DNA of 56,507 nt, from contig JACQUA010000375.1 of assembly GCA_016210565.1 (NCBI GenBank), forward strand, positions 1 to 56,507, written 5' to 3'. Numbering within the stretch: the stretch's first letter is position 1; every line of letters begins with the position of its first letter. A program made the translations under genes and the position numbers. Origin of the DNA: Chloroflexota bacterium (GTDB lineage: Bacteria; Chloroflexota; Dehalococcoidia; JACQUA01). The notes beneath the pieces are model-generated. The model was not told where the DNA came from. It worked only from the letters and a program-made list of their open reading frames with translations, and made no database searches. Positions 24,877 to 33,374 of the stretch are shown here, one piece after another.

Positions 24877-26019
24877 CTATTTGGTGGCGTCTTCGATGGT
24901 CTTCTTGTTTACGTCCACCATCTTCGACCGCGCTGCGATGAGTTCCTCGGTATCCCAGTACAGCTTTTCCCAGTTCTTGGGGACCAGGAACGAAACGAGG
25001 CCCTCCACCGGCACATCGGCCCTGGTGCTCGCGGCCCCGTAGGCCTTTGAAAAGATGATCTGGCCTTCTTTGCTCATGACCCAGTTCACGAAGACCGCGG
25101 TGGCGTTGGGATGGGCGGGCTTGCTGGATACCGCGATGGCCCCGGCGGCGCCGGTGACGAAGGTTCCCTCTTTGTTGATCACCACGTCGATGGGGGCGCC
25201 CATCCGGAGCAACTCGTCGATGACGTCCACTTGCGGCCCCAGCCCGATGGCATACTTGCCGCGGGCCACCGATTCCACATGGAGGCGGAGGTCCCGCTGG
25301 ATGACCACCTCCTGCTCCTTGACCAGACGCCTCAGGAACTCGGTGGCTTCGTTCATGCTCCACACGTTGTATGCCAGGTGGGTCATCATGGCGTTGCCGG
25401 CGCCCGTTATCGACGGGTCGTTGAGGGTGACCTTCCCTTTGTACTGGGGTTTCAGCACGTCGTTGTAGGTGGTGATTTCGCCCTTCTTGACCAGGTCCGT
25501 GTTGTACATGATGTAGGGCTGCACGACGTCCACCAGGTCAACGGAAATCTTGTCTTTTTCGCGGAACGGCAGTTTGCCGTTATTCCAGTTGCTCGGGCCG
25601 GTGACCTCGGGAAGTATCAGGAGGGCATCGACCGGGCCGAGCAGTCCCTCGGGCTTCAGCAGGTTGGTATGGGTGAAGGTGCCGATCCCGAATATGTCGG
25701 CCAGGAACAGGCCGGCCCTGTTCTCCGCCTTGACTTTGGCCAGCGCCTCCGGCCCCCTGGCGAAATTGCTGAATTCCAGGGTGATGCCGTATTTTTCTTT
25801 GAAAGCATCCCCCAGGGCGGTCCTCAGGCGGGGTTGCCACTGGTTGTAGATGGCCACGCTGCCTTCGGTCTTGCCTTTGGCCATGGCGTCTTTCCATTTC
25901 TGTTCCCATGCACCGGCGGGGGCGGCTGCCGGACCGGCGCCCGGGGCGGCGGGCTGGCAGGCCGCCACGAGGGCCGCCGCCAGCAACAGAATTAGCGCTG
26001 TACACAGCTTCATTTTCAT
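24877..26019 (-). CDS. Extracellular solute-binding lipoprotein 3 (family 1)
   Basis: 380 residues. ATG at 26019 is chosen because AGGAGGT lies just upstream; an open frame continues upstream but into repeat DNA. Lipobox LVAAC (Cys21). It carries the full set of shared blocks: GSVAIYNQWQPRLRTALGDA, FREKDKISVDLV, YNTDLVKKGEITTYNDVL, KPQYKGKVTLNDPSITGAGN and VVIQRDLRLHVESVARGKYA. It is very similar in these blocks to copy 4 next to it, so the two probably arose by tandem duplication. No permease or ATPase is near. Ligand unknown. Confidence 0.9.
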   Translation of the reverse strand: MKMKLCTALILLLAAALVAACQPAAPGAGPAAAPAGAWEQKWKDAMAKGKTEGSVAIYNQWQPRLRTALGDAFKEKYGITLEFSNFARGPEALAKVKAENRAGLFLADIFGIGTFTHTNLLKPEGLLGPVDALLILPEVTGPSNWNNGKLPFREKDKISVDLVDVVQPYIMYNTDLVKKGEITTYNDVLKPQYKGKVTLNDPSITGAGNAMMTHLAYNVWSMNEATEFLRRLVKEQEVVIQRDLRLHVESVARGKYAIGLGPQVDVIDELLRMGAPIDVVINKEGTFVTGAAGAIAVSSKPAHPNATAVFVNWVMSKEGQIIFSKAYGAASTRADVPVEGLVSFLVPKNWEKLYWDTEELIAARSKMVDVNKKTIEDATK

Positions 26020-26053
26020 GCTAGACCTCCTGGATTGTCCTAATAATGCAACT

Positions 26054-26188
26054 GGTGGCACAGGCGTCCCCGCCTGTGGGCACCCAGGGCGCGGCACGTC
26101 GCGCCCGCCCTGGTCCACCAAGCCGTCGCCGTCTCTTTTCGGGCTTGGCAGAAATATGCTCCCACACAGGCGGGACGCCTGTGCCACC
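26054..26188. repeat. Paired palindromes GGTGGCACAGGCGTCC... between two binding-protein genes
   Basis: GGTGGCACAGGCGTCCCCG at one end faces CGGGACGCCTGTGCCACC at the other, so the 135-bp block is a large inverted repeat whose arms are themselves palindromic (ACAGGCGGGACGCCTGT). The 30-bp arm recurs alone near 10612, 31655 and 40750, and the related ACAGGCACGGTGGCCTGT near 23365, 34495, 38270, 45540 and 47320. It could fold or mark transcript ends; no function is shown. Confidence 0.7.
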
Positions 26189-26199
26189 GGATGCTCATG

Positions 26200-27375
26200 C
26201 TACTTTGCGGTCTCCTTCAAGACCTCCCTGGTGAGCTCCGTCATCTTGCCCCGCATCTCGTAGTGCTTCTCCGAGTCCAGGTGCATCTTTTCCTCGGGCC
26301 GCGGCAGGAACAGCGCGTTGATTCCTTCGGTGGAGACGTCGGTGCGCAGGCTGGGAATGCCGTAGCCTCTGGAGTAGGCTGTTTGTCCTTCTTTAGTCAG
26401 GAGCCAGTTGACGAAGACCTTCGCCGCGTTCGGGTGGGCGTATCTGAGGGGCACGCCGATGGCCCCCGCCCCCACGGAGACGAACGTCCCTTCCTTCATC
26501 ACGGCCATGTCCACGGGCGCCCCCGCCCTGAGAAAATCGGCCAGGGTGGTGGACTGCGGTCCCAGGGCGATGGCGAATTTGCCGCGGGCCATGGATTCGT
26601 TGTGGAGACGGAGGTCCCTCTGGATGACCACCTCTTGCTGCCTGACCAGTTGCCTGAGGTAATCCAGCGCCCGGTCCTGGTCCCAGACGTCCAGGGCCAG
26701 GCTGACAAAGATGGTATTGCCGGCGCCGGTGACGGTCGGGTCCTGGAGGGTGATCTTCCCCTTGTACTGTGGCTTCAGCACGTCCAGATAGGAGGTTATC
26801 TCACCCCTCTTCACCAGGTCGGTGTTGATCCCGACAGGCCGGTTCAGGTAGGCGCTCATGCCCACGCCCAGACGGTCGTTCTCCTGGAAGGGTAGCTGCC
26901 CGCCGGTCCAGGCCCTGGGGTCCTTCGCCTCGGGAAGAACGAGGACAGGTTCTATCGGGGCCAGGATTCCCGCGGGTTTCATGGTGTTTACCAGGGTGGC
27001 CCCGCCGACGCCGAAGACGTCGGCGAGGTACAGGCCCGCCCGCGTTTCGCTTTGCACTCTGACCAGTATTTCTTCGCCGCGGCTGAAAGCCGTGAATTCC
27101 ACGTCGATCCCGTACTTCTTCTTGAAGGCATCCATCACCGCCGTCCGGGTGTCGGGACCCCAGAAGGTGTATATGGAGACAACCCCTTCTTTCTTAGCGT
27201 CAGCCACGATGCTGTCCCAGCTTTGCCCGGATGGGGCCGGGGCGCCGGGGGGTTGCGTCCGGGCGGCCGGGGCCGGGGTGATTCCGCCGGGCGGCGGCGA
27301 CTGCGGCCCGCAGGCATCGCTGATCAGGCCGAGCGCCAACACGCCGGCCATCACGAAGATACCGAGTTTATTCAT
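26200..27375 (-). CDS. Extracellular solute-binding lipoprotein 4 (family 1)
   Basis: 391 residues. ATG at 27375 follows AGGAGG. The N-terminal hydrophobic segment ends in SDAC (Cys22), a weak lipobox. Shared blocks: GVVSIYTFWGPDTRTAVMDA, FSRGEEILVRVQSETRAGLY, KPQYKGKITLQDPTVTGAGN, VVIQRDLRLHNESMARGKFA and AHPNAAKVFVNWLLTKEGQ. It lies directly upstream of copy 3 with a 180-bp gap holding the palindrome pair. The MBL gene and an R1 repeat (27397-27618) are upstream. Ligand unknown. Confidence 0.9.
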   Translation of the reverse strand: MNKLGIFVMAGVLALGLISDACGPQSPPPGGITPAPAARTQPPGAPAPSGQSWDSIVADAKKEGVVSIYTFWGPDTRTAVMDAFKKKYGIDVEFTAFSRGEEILVRVQSETRAGLYLADVFGVGGATLVNTMKPAGILAPIEPVLVLPEAKDPRAWTGGQLPFQENDRLGVGMSAYLNRPVGINTDLVKRGEITSYLDVLKPQYKGKITLQDPTVTGAGNTIFVSLALDVWDQDRALDYLRQLVRQQEVVIQRDLRLHNESMARGKFAIALGPQSTTLADFLRAGAPVDMAVMKEGTFVSVGAGAIGVPLRYAHPNAAKVFVNWLLTKEGQTAYSRGYGIPSLRTDVSTEGINALFLPRPEEKMHLDSEKHYEMRGKMTELTREVLKETAK

Positions 27376-27396
27376 TTGTTTTGCCTCCTGCTTCTT

Positions 27397-27618
27397 TGCT
27401 GAGGGAATGTCACCCTGTCCCGACATGTCGGGACTCTCGGAACGGAGCGTGCTCCGTTTCGGAGAGCCGGAGCCCTGAGCGCAGCGAACGCGCAGGCGAA
27501 GGGTCTTTCGCCCGGCGCCCCACATGGAAAGATTCTTCGACTTCGCTCGCTGCGCTCGTCTCCGCTCAGAATGACGTTTTCATAGTTCCTGGCGCGCCAT
27601 CGGCGCACGCCTTTTTGC
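27397..27618 (-). repeat. Family R1 repeat with extra palindromes (copy D)
   Basis: About 220 bp, minus orientation. It has an extra module CCCGACATGTCGGG plus a pair CTCGGAACGGAG/CTCCGTTTCGGAG before the usual GGAGCCCTGAGCG core. It overlaps the last about 14 codons of the MBL gene (stop at 27566) and lies just upstream of binding protein 4. Confidence 0.8.
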
Positions 27619-28495
27619 TGAGAACGTCATATAAACGCGCCACATTCATCCGCTGTTGCTCGTTGCCGGGATGGCGAGCGAGCAGGCGGGACTCGAAAGA
27701 TACCGCATTCATCGCCTCTTCCTTGCTCCGGCCCTGCCGGATAAGGCCGGTCACGGTGTCGATGACTCCCTGGATGAACGCCGCGAACTCCCGGACGTCC
27801 GCTTTGTTACCGACCAGGCCATGGCCGGGCACCACGTGATCGACGTCCAGGCCCTCGATGAACTTGAGGGAACGGACCCATTCGAGGGGACAACACTGGG
27901 CGAGACTGGGCTGTATTGCGTTGCCGAAGTTGTCGCCGGTAAAGACCACTCTCTCCCGCGGGACATATACTCCGACCTGGGAGGGGGTGTGGCCCGGCAG
28001 ATGGAACAGCTCGAAGACCGTATCACCCAGGTACAGCGTCAAACGGTCGGAGAAAGTAAGTTCGGGCAGCCTGGGCTGATAGTCTTTCGCCAGCGCCAGG
28101 CCCTCCGGGTCCCACTGGCTGTATTGCCACAGGACATACTCGCGCAGGCTCAGGGAGCGGGCCTGGCCCAGTAGCGCCGGCTCAAAGGCCCGGATGTGTT
28201 CCAGGGGCCCGCGAAGCGCCGCCCTGACCCCCTGGTGCGAGACCACCGTACCCGGGAAGAAGTAGTTACCGGCGACGTGGTCCAGGTGCTGTTCGGTGTT
28301 GATGATATAGCGGACCTCTCCCCTGCCGGCGATTTCGCTCTTCCATTTCATCGCTCTTGTCGGCAGCATCGCCGCGTCGACCATCACGATGCCGGCGGAA
28401 GTGACGACGAAGCTGGGGTTAGACCCGTGGCCGTAGGGCGGCTCACTGCTCTCGGTATCCACGAAGACGTTTGGTGTTATCTGGCGAATCTTCAT
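27566..28495 (-). CDS. MBL-fold metallo-hydrolase with repeat-encoded C-terminus
   Basis: 309 residues. The ATG at 28495 is chosen for the upstream AGGAG; the open frame extends further, into repeat DNA. Metal motif TEQHLDH (67-73) is a variant of HxHxDH with Glu for the first His, seen in a subset of MBL proteins. Later ligands are HLPGHTPSQVGVY and GDNF plus VPGHGLVGNK. The last about 14 residues (ACADGAPGTMKTSF) and the stop codon are read from repeat R1 copy D. Role unknown; it may hydrolyse a CoA thioester or lactone. Neighbours on the same strand: CaiB copy 2 upstream, binding protein 4 downstream. Confidence 0.85.
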   Translation of the reverse strand: MKIRQITPNVFVDTESSEPPYGHGSNPSFVVTSAGIVMVDAAMLPTRAMKWKSEIAGRGEVRYIINTEQHLDHVAGNYFFPGTVVSHQGVRAALRGPLEHIRAFEPALLGQARSLSLREYVLWQYSQWDPEGLALAKDYQPRLPELTFSDRLTLYLGDTVFELFHLPGHTPSQVGVYVPRERVVFTGDNFGNAIQPSLAQCCPLEWVRSLKFIEGLDVDHVVPGHGLVGNKADVREFAAFIQGVIDTVTGLIRQGRSKEEAMNAVSFESRLLARHPGNEQQRMNVARLYDVLSKKACADGAPGTMKTSF

Positions 28496-28510
28496 ACTGC
28501 CAACTCCTGT

Positions 28511-28795
28511 GTAGGGTGGGTTAAGCGCAATTGGGTGGTGCTGATGGGGGTGGTTGCGCGAACCCACCGGGCCAAATGACGAATGACGAATCAAACCGGA
28601 AATGACGAACCCCGAATGACGAATGACCAATCAAAGAGGCTGAATGACGAAACCCCAATGACGAACGGCTAACCGGGGCTGGGAATCTTCTAATCTCGAA
28701 TCTGTAATCTTCAATCCTTCCTGGTGGGTCCGCATCCCGATGCAATCGGGACTTCCCCGCTGCCCCGCTGTGCTTGACCCACCCTACGGTTCTTG
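28511..28795. repeat. Family R3 repeat and simple GACGAATGACGAA runs
   Basis: Between the MBL and CaiB 2 genes. TGTAGGGTGGGTTAAGCGCA and GTTGCGCGAACCCACC at one end, ATCCCGATGCAATCGGGA and ACCCACCCTACG at the other. In between, near-identical runs of AATGACGAATGACGAA occur. Nothing coding seen. Confidence 0.6.
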
Positions 28796-28823
28796 AACCC
28801 GCAGGCGGGACGCCTGCGGCACG

Positions 28824-30068
28824 TTAGATGACGCCGTCATCCTTGAACCTTGAAATGTCATCCCACGTGTAGCCGATTTCCTGGAGGACCTCCTCCGTGT
28901 GCTGGCCCAGTTCCGGGGGCGCCCTCCTTATCGAAGCCTGAGTCTTGCTGAACTTGTACGGGAAACCGATGGTGCGGCTCGGACCATAGCCTGGATGGTC
29001 GTATTGGGTGATGTATTCGTTGGCGAGGACCTGGGGGTCCTCCACGACTTCGGGGACCGTCTGGACCGAGCCGTAGATGAAATCGCCCCCTTCTTCGAGC
29101 AGCTTCAGCCATTGGGCCCTGGGCCTTGCGGCGAAAGCCCCGTCCAGGATGGAGATAAGTTCCACCCTGTGCTGGCGGCGGGCTTCCAGGCTTGCGAATC
29201 GGGGGTCACTTTCCAGATGGCAAATCCCCATCACTTTACAGAAGTCATGCCAGTACCTGTCCGACTGGATCATGGCCAGATAGATGTACTCCCCGTCGGC
29301 GCATTTATACATGTTGTACAGGGCGTTGGGGACATTTGACCGGTCCCTCCTGGGAAACACCACGTCGTTCAGGAGCTTGGTGCTTATGGCGCAGCCGGCG
29401 CCGGCTATCAGGCTGCCGAGAAGCGACACGTCCACCATCTGTCCCGTCCCGGTCCGCTGGCGCTCCCAGAGGGCGGCCAGGACAGCAATGACCGTATAGG
29501 TGCCTCCCAGTTGGTCGCCGAGGCCGGATATGAACCACAGCGGGGGCATGTCGGGCCCACCGGCATAGTAGTGCCAGCCGGCCCTGGCCATGGCGGTGAC
29601 TTCGAAGGCCGCCTTGCCCCGGTCGGGCCCTTCCGGTCCCCAGGCGGAGGACTGGGCGTAGACCAGGCGCGGGTTCCGCCGCGAGAGGGCGCGGTAATCC
29701 AGACCGAGTCTCTCGGGAACGTCGAGACGCAGGTTATGCAGAAAGACGTCGGCCCGGTCAATTAGCCGGTAGATGATTTCCCTTCCCTTTTCGCTTTTGA
29801 GGTTGAGCGCCACGCTTCTCTTGTTGCGGTTGGCGAACTCGAAAGAGTAGTTCCGGCCGCTGATATCGAGGTTGCCGATCTTGGTGTGGCCCCGGGCCGG
29901 GTCGCCCTCCAGCGGCTCGATCTTGATGACATCCGCGCCCAGGTCCCCCAGCATGAACCCCGTGGTGGGTCCCTGGATCCAGATGGCGCACTCTATGACT
30001 CTGATTCCGTCTAACGGGCCGGACATCGTTCTCTCACTGGCATCCGCTTGGCCGCGATGCACGTTCAT
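28824..30068 (-). CDS. CaiB/BaiF (class III) CoA-transferase 2
   Basis: 414 residues. Opening GPLDGIRVIECAIWIQGPTT and LGDLGADVIKIEPLEGD, catalytic Asp probably D185 in SGLGDQLGG, and the C-terminal ELGQHTEEVLQEIGYTWDDI, close to copy 1 and unlike copy 3. So copies 1 and 2 form one subgroup. The ATG at 30068 has no ribosome-binding site; an ATG 42 bases later (starting MSGPLDG) fits the usual family length and may be correct. R1 repeat E lies upstream. The cupin protein gene precedes it. Confidence 0.92.
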   Translation of the reverse strand: MNVHRGQADASERTMSGPLDGIRVIECAIWIQGPTTGFMLGDLGADVIKIEPLEGDPARGHTKIGNLDISGRNYSFEFANRNKRSVALNLKSEKGREIIYRLIDRADVFLHNLRLDVPERLGLDYRALSRRNPRLVYAQSSAWGPEGPDRGKAAFEVTAMARAGWHYYAGGPDMPPLWFISGLGDQLGGTYTVIAVLAALWERQRTGTGQMVDVSLLGSLIAGAGCAISTKLLNDVVFPRRDRSNVPNALYNMYKCADGEYIYLAMIQSDRYWHDFCKVMGICHLESDPRFASLEARRQHRVELISILDGAFAARPRAQWLKLLEEGGDFIYGSVQTVPEVVEDPQVLANEYITQYDHPGYGPSRTIGFPYKFSKTQASIRRAPPELGQHTEEVLQEIGYTWDDISRFKDDGVI

Positions 30069-30251
30069 TATGCCATTAAGACAAAGTCTTGCGCAAAAAG
30101 GAAACAGGAAATCCGAAATCCGGATCTCTGAATACTAAACGAATCCCAATATCGAAATTCCAAACCACCGGGGAATTCCAGTATACTCCAATTTCGTCGC
30201 TCAGGCCTGGGCGGGCCCGTCCGGACATTTGAACATTGGCATTTTGGATTT

Positions 30252-30414
30252 GCTCAGAAAATGTCACCCTGAGCGAAGTCGAAGGGTCTTTCAGCTCGCG
30301 CCCACCCCGAAAGATTCTTCGACTACGCTCGCTGCGCTCGCTTCGCTCAGAATGACAGGTGACAGCGCCATTTTCATTGTTCATGGTGCGCCGCCAGCGC
30401 ATGGGTTGATTGTT
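30252..30414 (-). repeat. Family R1 repeat (copy E, short core)
   Basis: About 160 bp, minus orientation. The AAGACCCTTCG box runs directly into the CTGAGGGT end with less spacer than other copies. It ends at ATGGGTTGATTGTTTAGG. It fills much of the gap between the cupin and CaiB 2 genes. Confidence 0.75.
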
Positions 30415-30482
30415 TAGGATTTCGGATTTAGTGCTTCGGATTTTGGCTCCGGCTTGTCCGGCTTATTGCATTCGTACGAGGA

Positions 30483-31631
30483 TTATCGCCCGTGTCGCCT
30501 TGACTTGTCAAACGGGCGGGGTCCGGCGTCTTCCAGGTGGTAAATCCCGCCGTGGCCGAGGAATCCGTACAGCCGGGACTGGAAAGCGACAAAGAGCGCG
30601 GTTTCCCTGGGGTCGCTGTTGAAATGCTGGTGCTCGACGTACGGCGGGATACAGACCACGTCCTCGGCCTCCCAGTCGTGCCTGACGCCGTCGTGGACGT
30701 CATAGCCCCTTCCCCGCAGTATCTTGTGCGCCTCTTCCGCCGCGTGCCGGTGCCTGCCGGAACAGCCTCCGGGCGGCATTTCCTGGAGGAAGGCGTCATA
30801 GGCCTTGAGGCCGCAGCCACTCCTCGGAGTGACCAGGAATTTGATCTTGCCCATCCGGGTGTTTTCCCATGGGACGTCCGCACCTTTGACGACATGCGGC
30901 GCCGAAGCCCGCCACCGCACCTCTTCCTGGAGCAACTTGATGTACTCGTCATAGCTGTTCGCCGGGGCGTCGATGGTCTCCACCGCCGTGGAAGAGGCGT
31001 CAAGGCGGCTCTGGATACTCTCGTCCAGTTCGAACTTCACTTCCTGCCCGTCGGGGGTACGGTAGCCGATGATCTTGTTCCCCGGCCCCAACACCGGCTG
31101 GGTCCCTTCGGCCAGCCGGTAGCCGGGCCCTGTTTCGATCTGCTCGATCCAGTGTATCCCCATGAACTCCACGACCACAGGAATCGAGTACCACATGCGG
31201 GAACGCAGCCGGGGGTCGGGGTTGAAGTGCTGGTGGTCGCAGTAGCTGGGAACGGCCATGATGTCCCCGGCCGCCCAGTCGTACCGCTTCCCATCGTGGA
31301 TTTCGTAACCTTCGCCGTCGATGATGTAAAATATTGCCTCTCTCACGTGCCGGTGCCGGCCGCCCTTCATGCCCGGCTCAAGTATCTGTTCCAGGATGCC
31401 CATGGTCCGGATGGGGGCCTTCGCCAGGCGGTCCCGGGGGGCGGCGCTGACCCATTGCCGGGAAAGCGCTGTCTGCATGGACTTTTCCCATGGAATGTCC
31501 GCGGCCTTCAAGACCCTGGGCAGCGAGGCGACCCTTCCGGCTTCCTGTCCCAGTCTGAGTTGCGTCTCTTCGATGCGGCGGTTGAATGCCACCGGTTCGG
31601 GTTCTCGTCTTCTCTCTGTGATTCTTTCCAT
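30483..31631 (-). CDS. Double-cupin protein, possible ring-cleaving dioxygenase-like
   Basis: 382 residues made of two similar cupin domains: SGRHRHAAEEAHKIL and GGRHRHVREAIFYII, each followed by a G-YDVHDG / G-YEIHDG strand and an EHQHFN / DHQHFN motif. So each domain keeps three His and one Glu-like metal ligand (HRH, E, and HxH). Bicupin proteins of this kind include gentisate 1,2-dioxygenase and related proteins; reaction not known, and an oxygen-using enzyme would be odd in an anaerobe. ATG at 31631 follows GGAGCAG. The CaiB 2 gene follows. Confidence 0.85.
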   Translation of the reverse strand: MERITERRREPEPVAFNRRIEETQLRLGQEAGRVASLPRVLKAADIPWEKSMQTALSRQWVSAAPRDRLAKAPIRTMGILEQILEPGMKGGRHRHVREAIFYIIDGEGYEIHDGKRYDWAAGDIMAVPSYCDHQHFNPDPRLRSRMWYSIPVVVEFMGIHWIEQIETGPGYRLAEGTQPVLGPGNKIIGYRTPDGQEVKFELDESIQSRLDASSTAVETIDAPANSYDEYIKLLQEEVRWRASAPHVVKGADVPWENTRMGKIKFLVTPRSGCGLKAYDAFLQEMPPGGCSGRHRHAAEEAHKILRGRGYDVHDGVRHDWEAEDVVCIPPYVEHQHFNSDPRETALFVAFQSRLYGFLGHGGIYHLEDAGPRPFDKSRRHGR

Positions 31632-31908
31632 GAAACTGCTCCGGATGTATCAGTGCCACAGGCGTCCCGCCTGTGCGGGAAATATCAGTGGGCAGCCGTC
31701 CCGCCTGTGTGGGCTGTACATTCTGCCACGTTTGAAACACCGGGACTGGCCTGCGGGTGGCCGCGGGCACGGCATGCCGTGCCCCTACGGTTGCGGGCCG
31801 CGCCCTTTGGTCATTCCCCCCGTGAAGACGGGGATCGACCTTGATTGGGTGTCTCTGTTTCATTCCCGGTCTCCGCCTTGGCGGGGACAGGCCAGGCGCG
31901 AACGACGG
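31632..31908. repeat. Palindrome cluster between UbiD 1 and cupin genes
   Basis: Holds CCACAGGCGTCCCGCCTGTG, GCAGCCGTCCCGCCTGTG and a block TTCCCGCCTGCGCGGGAA (31925-31942). The last is a widespread intergenic palindrome, and UbiD 1 translates through it at its C-terminus. No gene seen otherwise. Confidence 0.6.
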
Positions 31909-33360
31909 TCATCCCGTTTTGTGGATTCCCGCCTGCGCGGGAATGACGGTTGCCCATTTGCGCAGAGTAGCCGCTCTCAGTTCGTCGCTCGCCCTGTTGA
32001 CCTTCGGGAAATCCTTCCTCCAGTGGAATGGCCGGCAGGCCAGTATCATGGCCCGGGAACTGGTGAAATCACCCTGCTGCCTCTTTTCAGGAGAGATTGT
32101 CGGGTCCAGCGGCGTGCTCCAGCAACCCCTGACGATTTCCAGCGAGGTGGCCGGGTCGCATCGGGTAGCCATCGCCCAGAGGACGTCTTCGTCGCTGGTG
32201 GGGTCGATGTCTTCATCCACCACGATGACGAACCGGCTGGCATAGGCGCCGTCGGGGCCGACCAGGGCCGCCATGGCCGCTTGTTTAGCATGGCCCGCGT
32301 ATTTCTGCTCGATAGAGACAACGGTGATGAGCCTGGAGGCGCCCGCCCTCATGTCCCACACCCCCCGGATGCCTGGAATCCCCAGCCGCTCCATCTCGTA
32401 CCAGACGTTGCTGGCCCGGAGAACGTAGTTGCCGCTGCCGCTGGCCGGGGGCCTGAGGGGTGGACAGCCGAGGATGACCGGGTTGTTCCGGTGCAGGACT
32501 CTTTTTACCTTGATCACCGCTTCGCTGCGGGCGCCGGAGGCGTAATAACCGGTCCACTCGCCGAAGGGGCCTTCTTTGCGCGACTCGACCTCGGGTGGCG
32601 GGCAATCGCCTTCCACCACGATCTCGGAATCCGCCGGGAAGGGCAGGCCGGTGTATTCCCCGGCTACCAGTTTGAGCGGCTCGCCCATGAGCCCGCCGGC
32701 GATACGGTACTCTTCGACCCCCCAGGCAAGGGGCATGAAAGCCGGCATCCAGGCCATCGGGTGGGCGCCGAAAACCACCGCCACAGGGCACGCCTTGCCC
32801 TGGGCCCAGTAGCTTTCCCGGATCAGGCGGCCCTGGTGACCGGGCGAGATGTAGAGGCCCAGGGTGTCCTTATCGTGTATCTGCACGCGGTAGGTCCCCA
32901 CGTTGACCCAGCCGTCCTTCGGGTCCTTCGTCACCACCATGTCCCCGGTGCCTATGTAGCGGCCGCCGTCGGCTTCGTGCCACCTCGGCGTGGGGAATCT
33001 GAACATGTCGACATCCCCGTCGCGGTAGACGTTTTGCAGCACCGGGCCTTCCCGCACATAGACGGGCGGGATGGGCTGCAGGTCTTTGAACCTGTCCTTT
33101 ATCCGGCGGACCAGTTCGATGTTCGAGAGGCCGGGGGGGAAACCGAACCCCGCGGCCATCCTGCCGGGCGTGGCGATCAGGTTCGACACCACCTGGAACC
33201 CAGAGGGATAACCCTTGATGTGGTCGAAGAGAAGGGCAGGCCCTCCCCTTTCGTCGCCCAGCTCCGTGATGGTCCCGATTTCCAGGTCCCAGTCCGCCCC
33301 GTCCACCCGCCGCAGCTCTCCAAGCTGGTCCAGCCTGTTGATGAAGTCCTGCAGGTCCAT
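31909..33360 (-). CDS. UbiD-family decarboxylase 1
   Basis: 483 residues. UbiD enzymes use prenylated FMN to decarboxylate (or carboxylate) aromatic and unsaturated acids. Catalytic features: N153 and R158 (WVNVGTYRVQ), H175 (GHQGR) and the double Glu motif EGPFGE at 263-268. The last residues VIPAQAGIHKTG match a translated dispersed palindrome (31911-31945), not a UbiD tail, so the native end was replaced or extended. ATG at 33360 follows AAAGGAATC. The zinc ADH gene lies 15 bp upstream, so the two probably form an operon. No UbiX (which makes the cofactor) is in the window. Substrate unknown. Confidence 0.92.
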   Translation of the reverse strand: MDLQDFINRLDQLGELRRVDGADWDLEIGTITELGDERGGPALLFDHIKGYPSGFQVVSNLIATPGRMAAGFGFPPGLSNIELVRRIKDRFKDLQPIPPVYVREGPVLQNVYRDGDVDMFRFPTPRWHEADGGRYIGTGDMVVTKDPKDGWVNVGTYRVQIHDKDTLGLYISPGHQGRLIRESYWAQGKACPVAVVFGAHPMAWMPAFMPLAWGVEEYRIAGGLMGEPLKLVAGEYTGLPFPADSEIVVEGDCPPPEVESRKEGPFGEWTGYYASGARSEAVIKVKRVLHRNNPVILGCPPLRPPASGSGNYVLRASNVWYEMERLGIPGIRGVWDMRAGASRLITVVSIEQKYAGHAKQAAMAALVGPDGAYASRFVIVVDEDIDPTSDEDVLWAMATRCDPATSLEIVRGCWSTPLDPTISPEKRQQGDFTSSRAMILACRPFHWRKDFPKVNRASDELRAATLRKWATVIPAQAGIHKTG

Positions 33361-33374
33361 TTGATTCCTTTCCT

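Noticed and set aside
28496..28630. N-terminal extension of the MBL protein
   Set aside because: The upstream codons are read from repeat DNA (GACGAATGACGAA runs), and a good ribosome-binding site lies just before the ATG at 28495.
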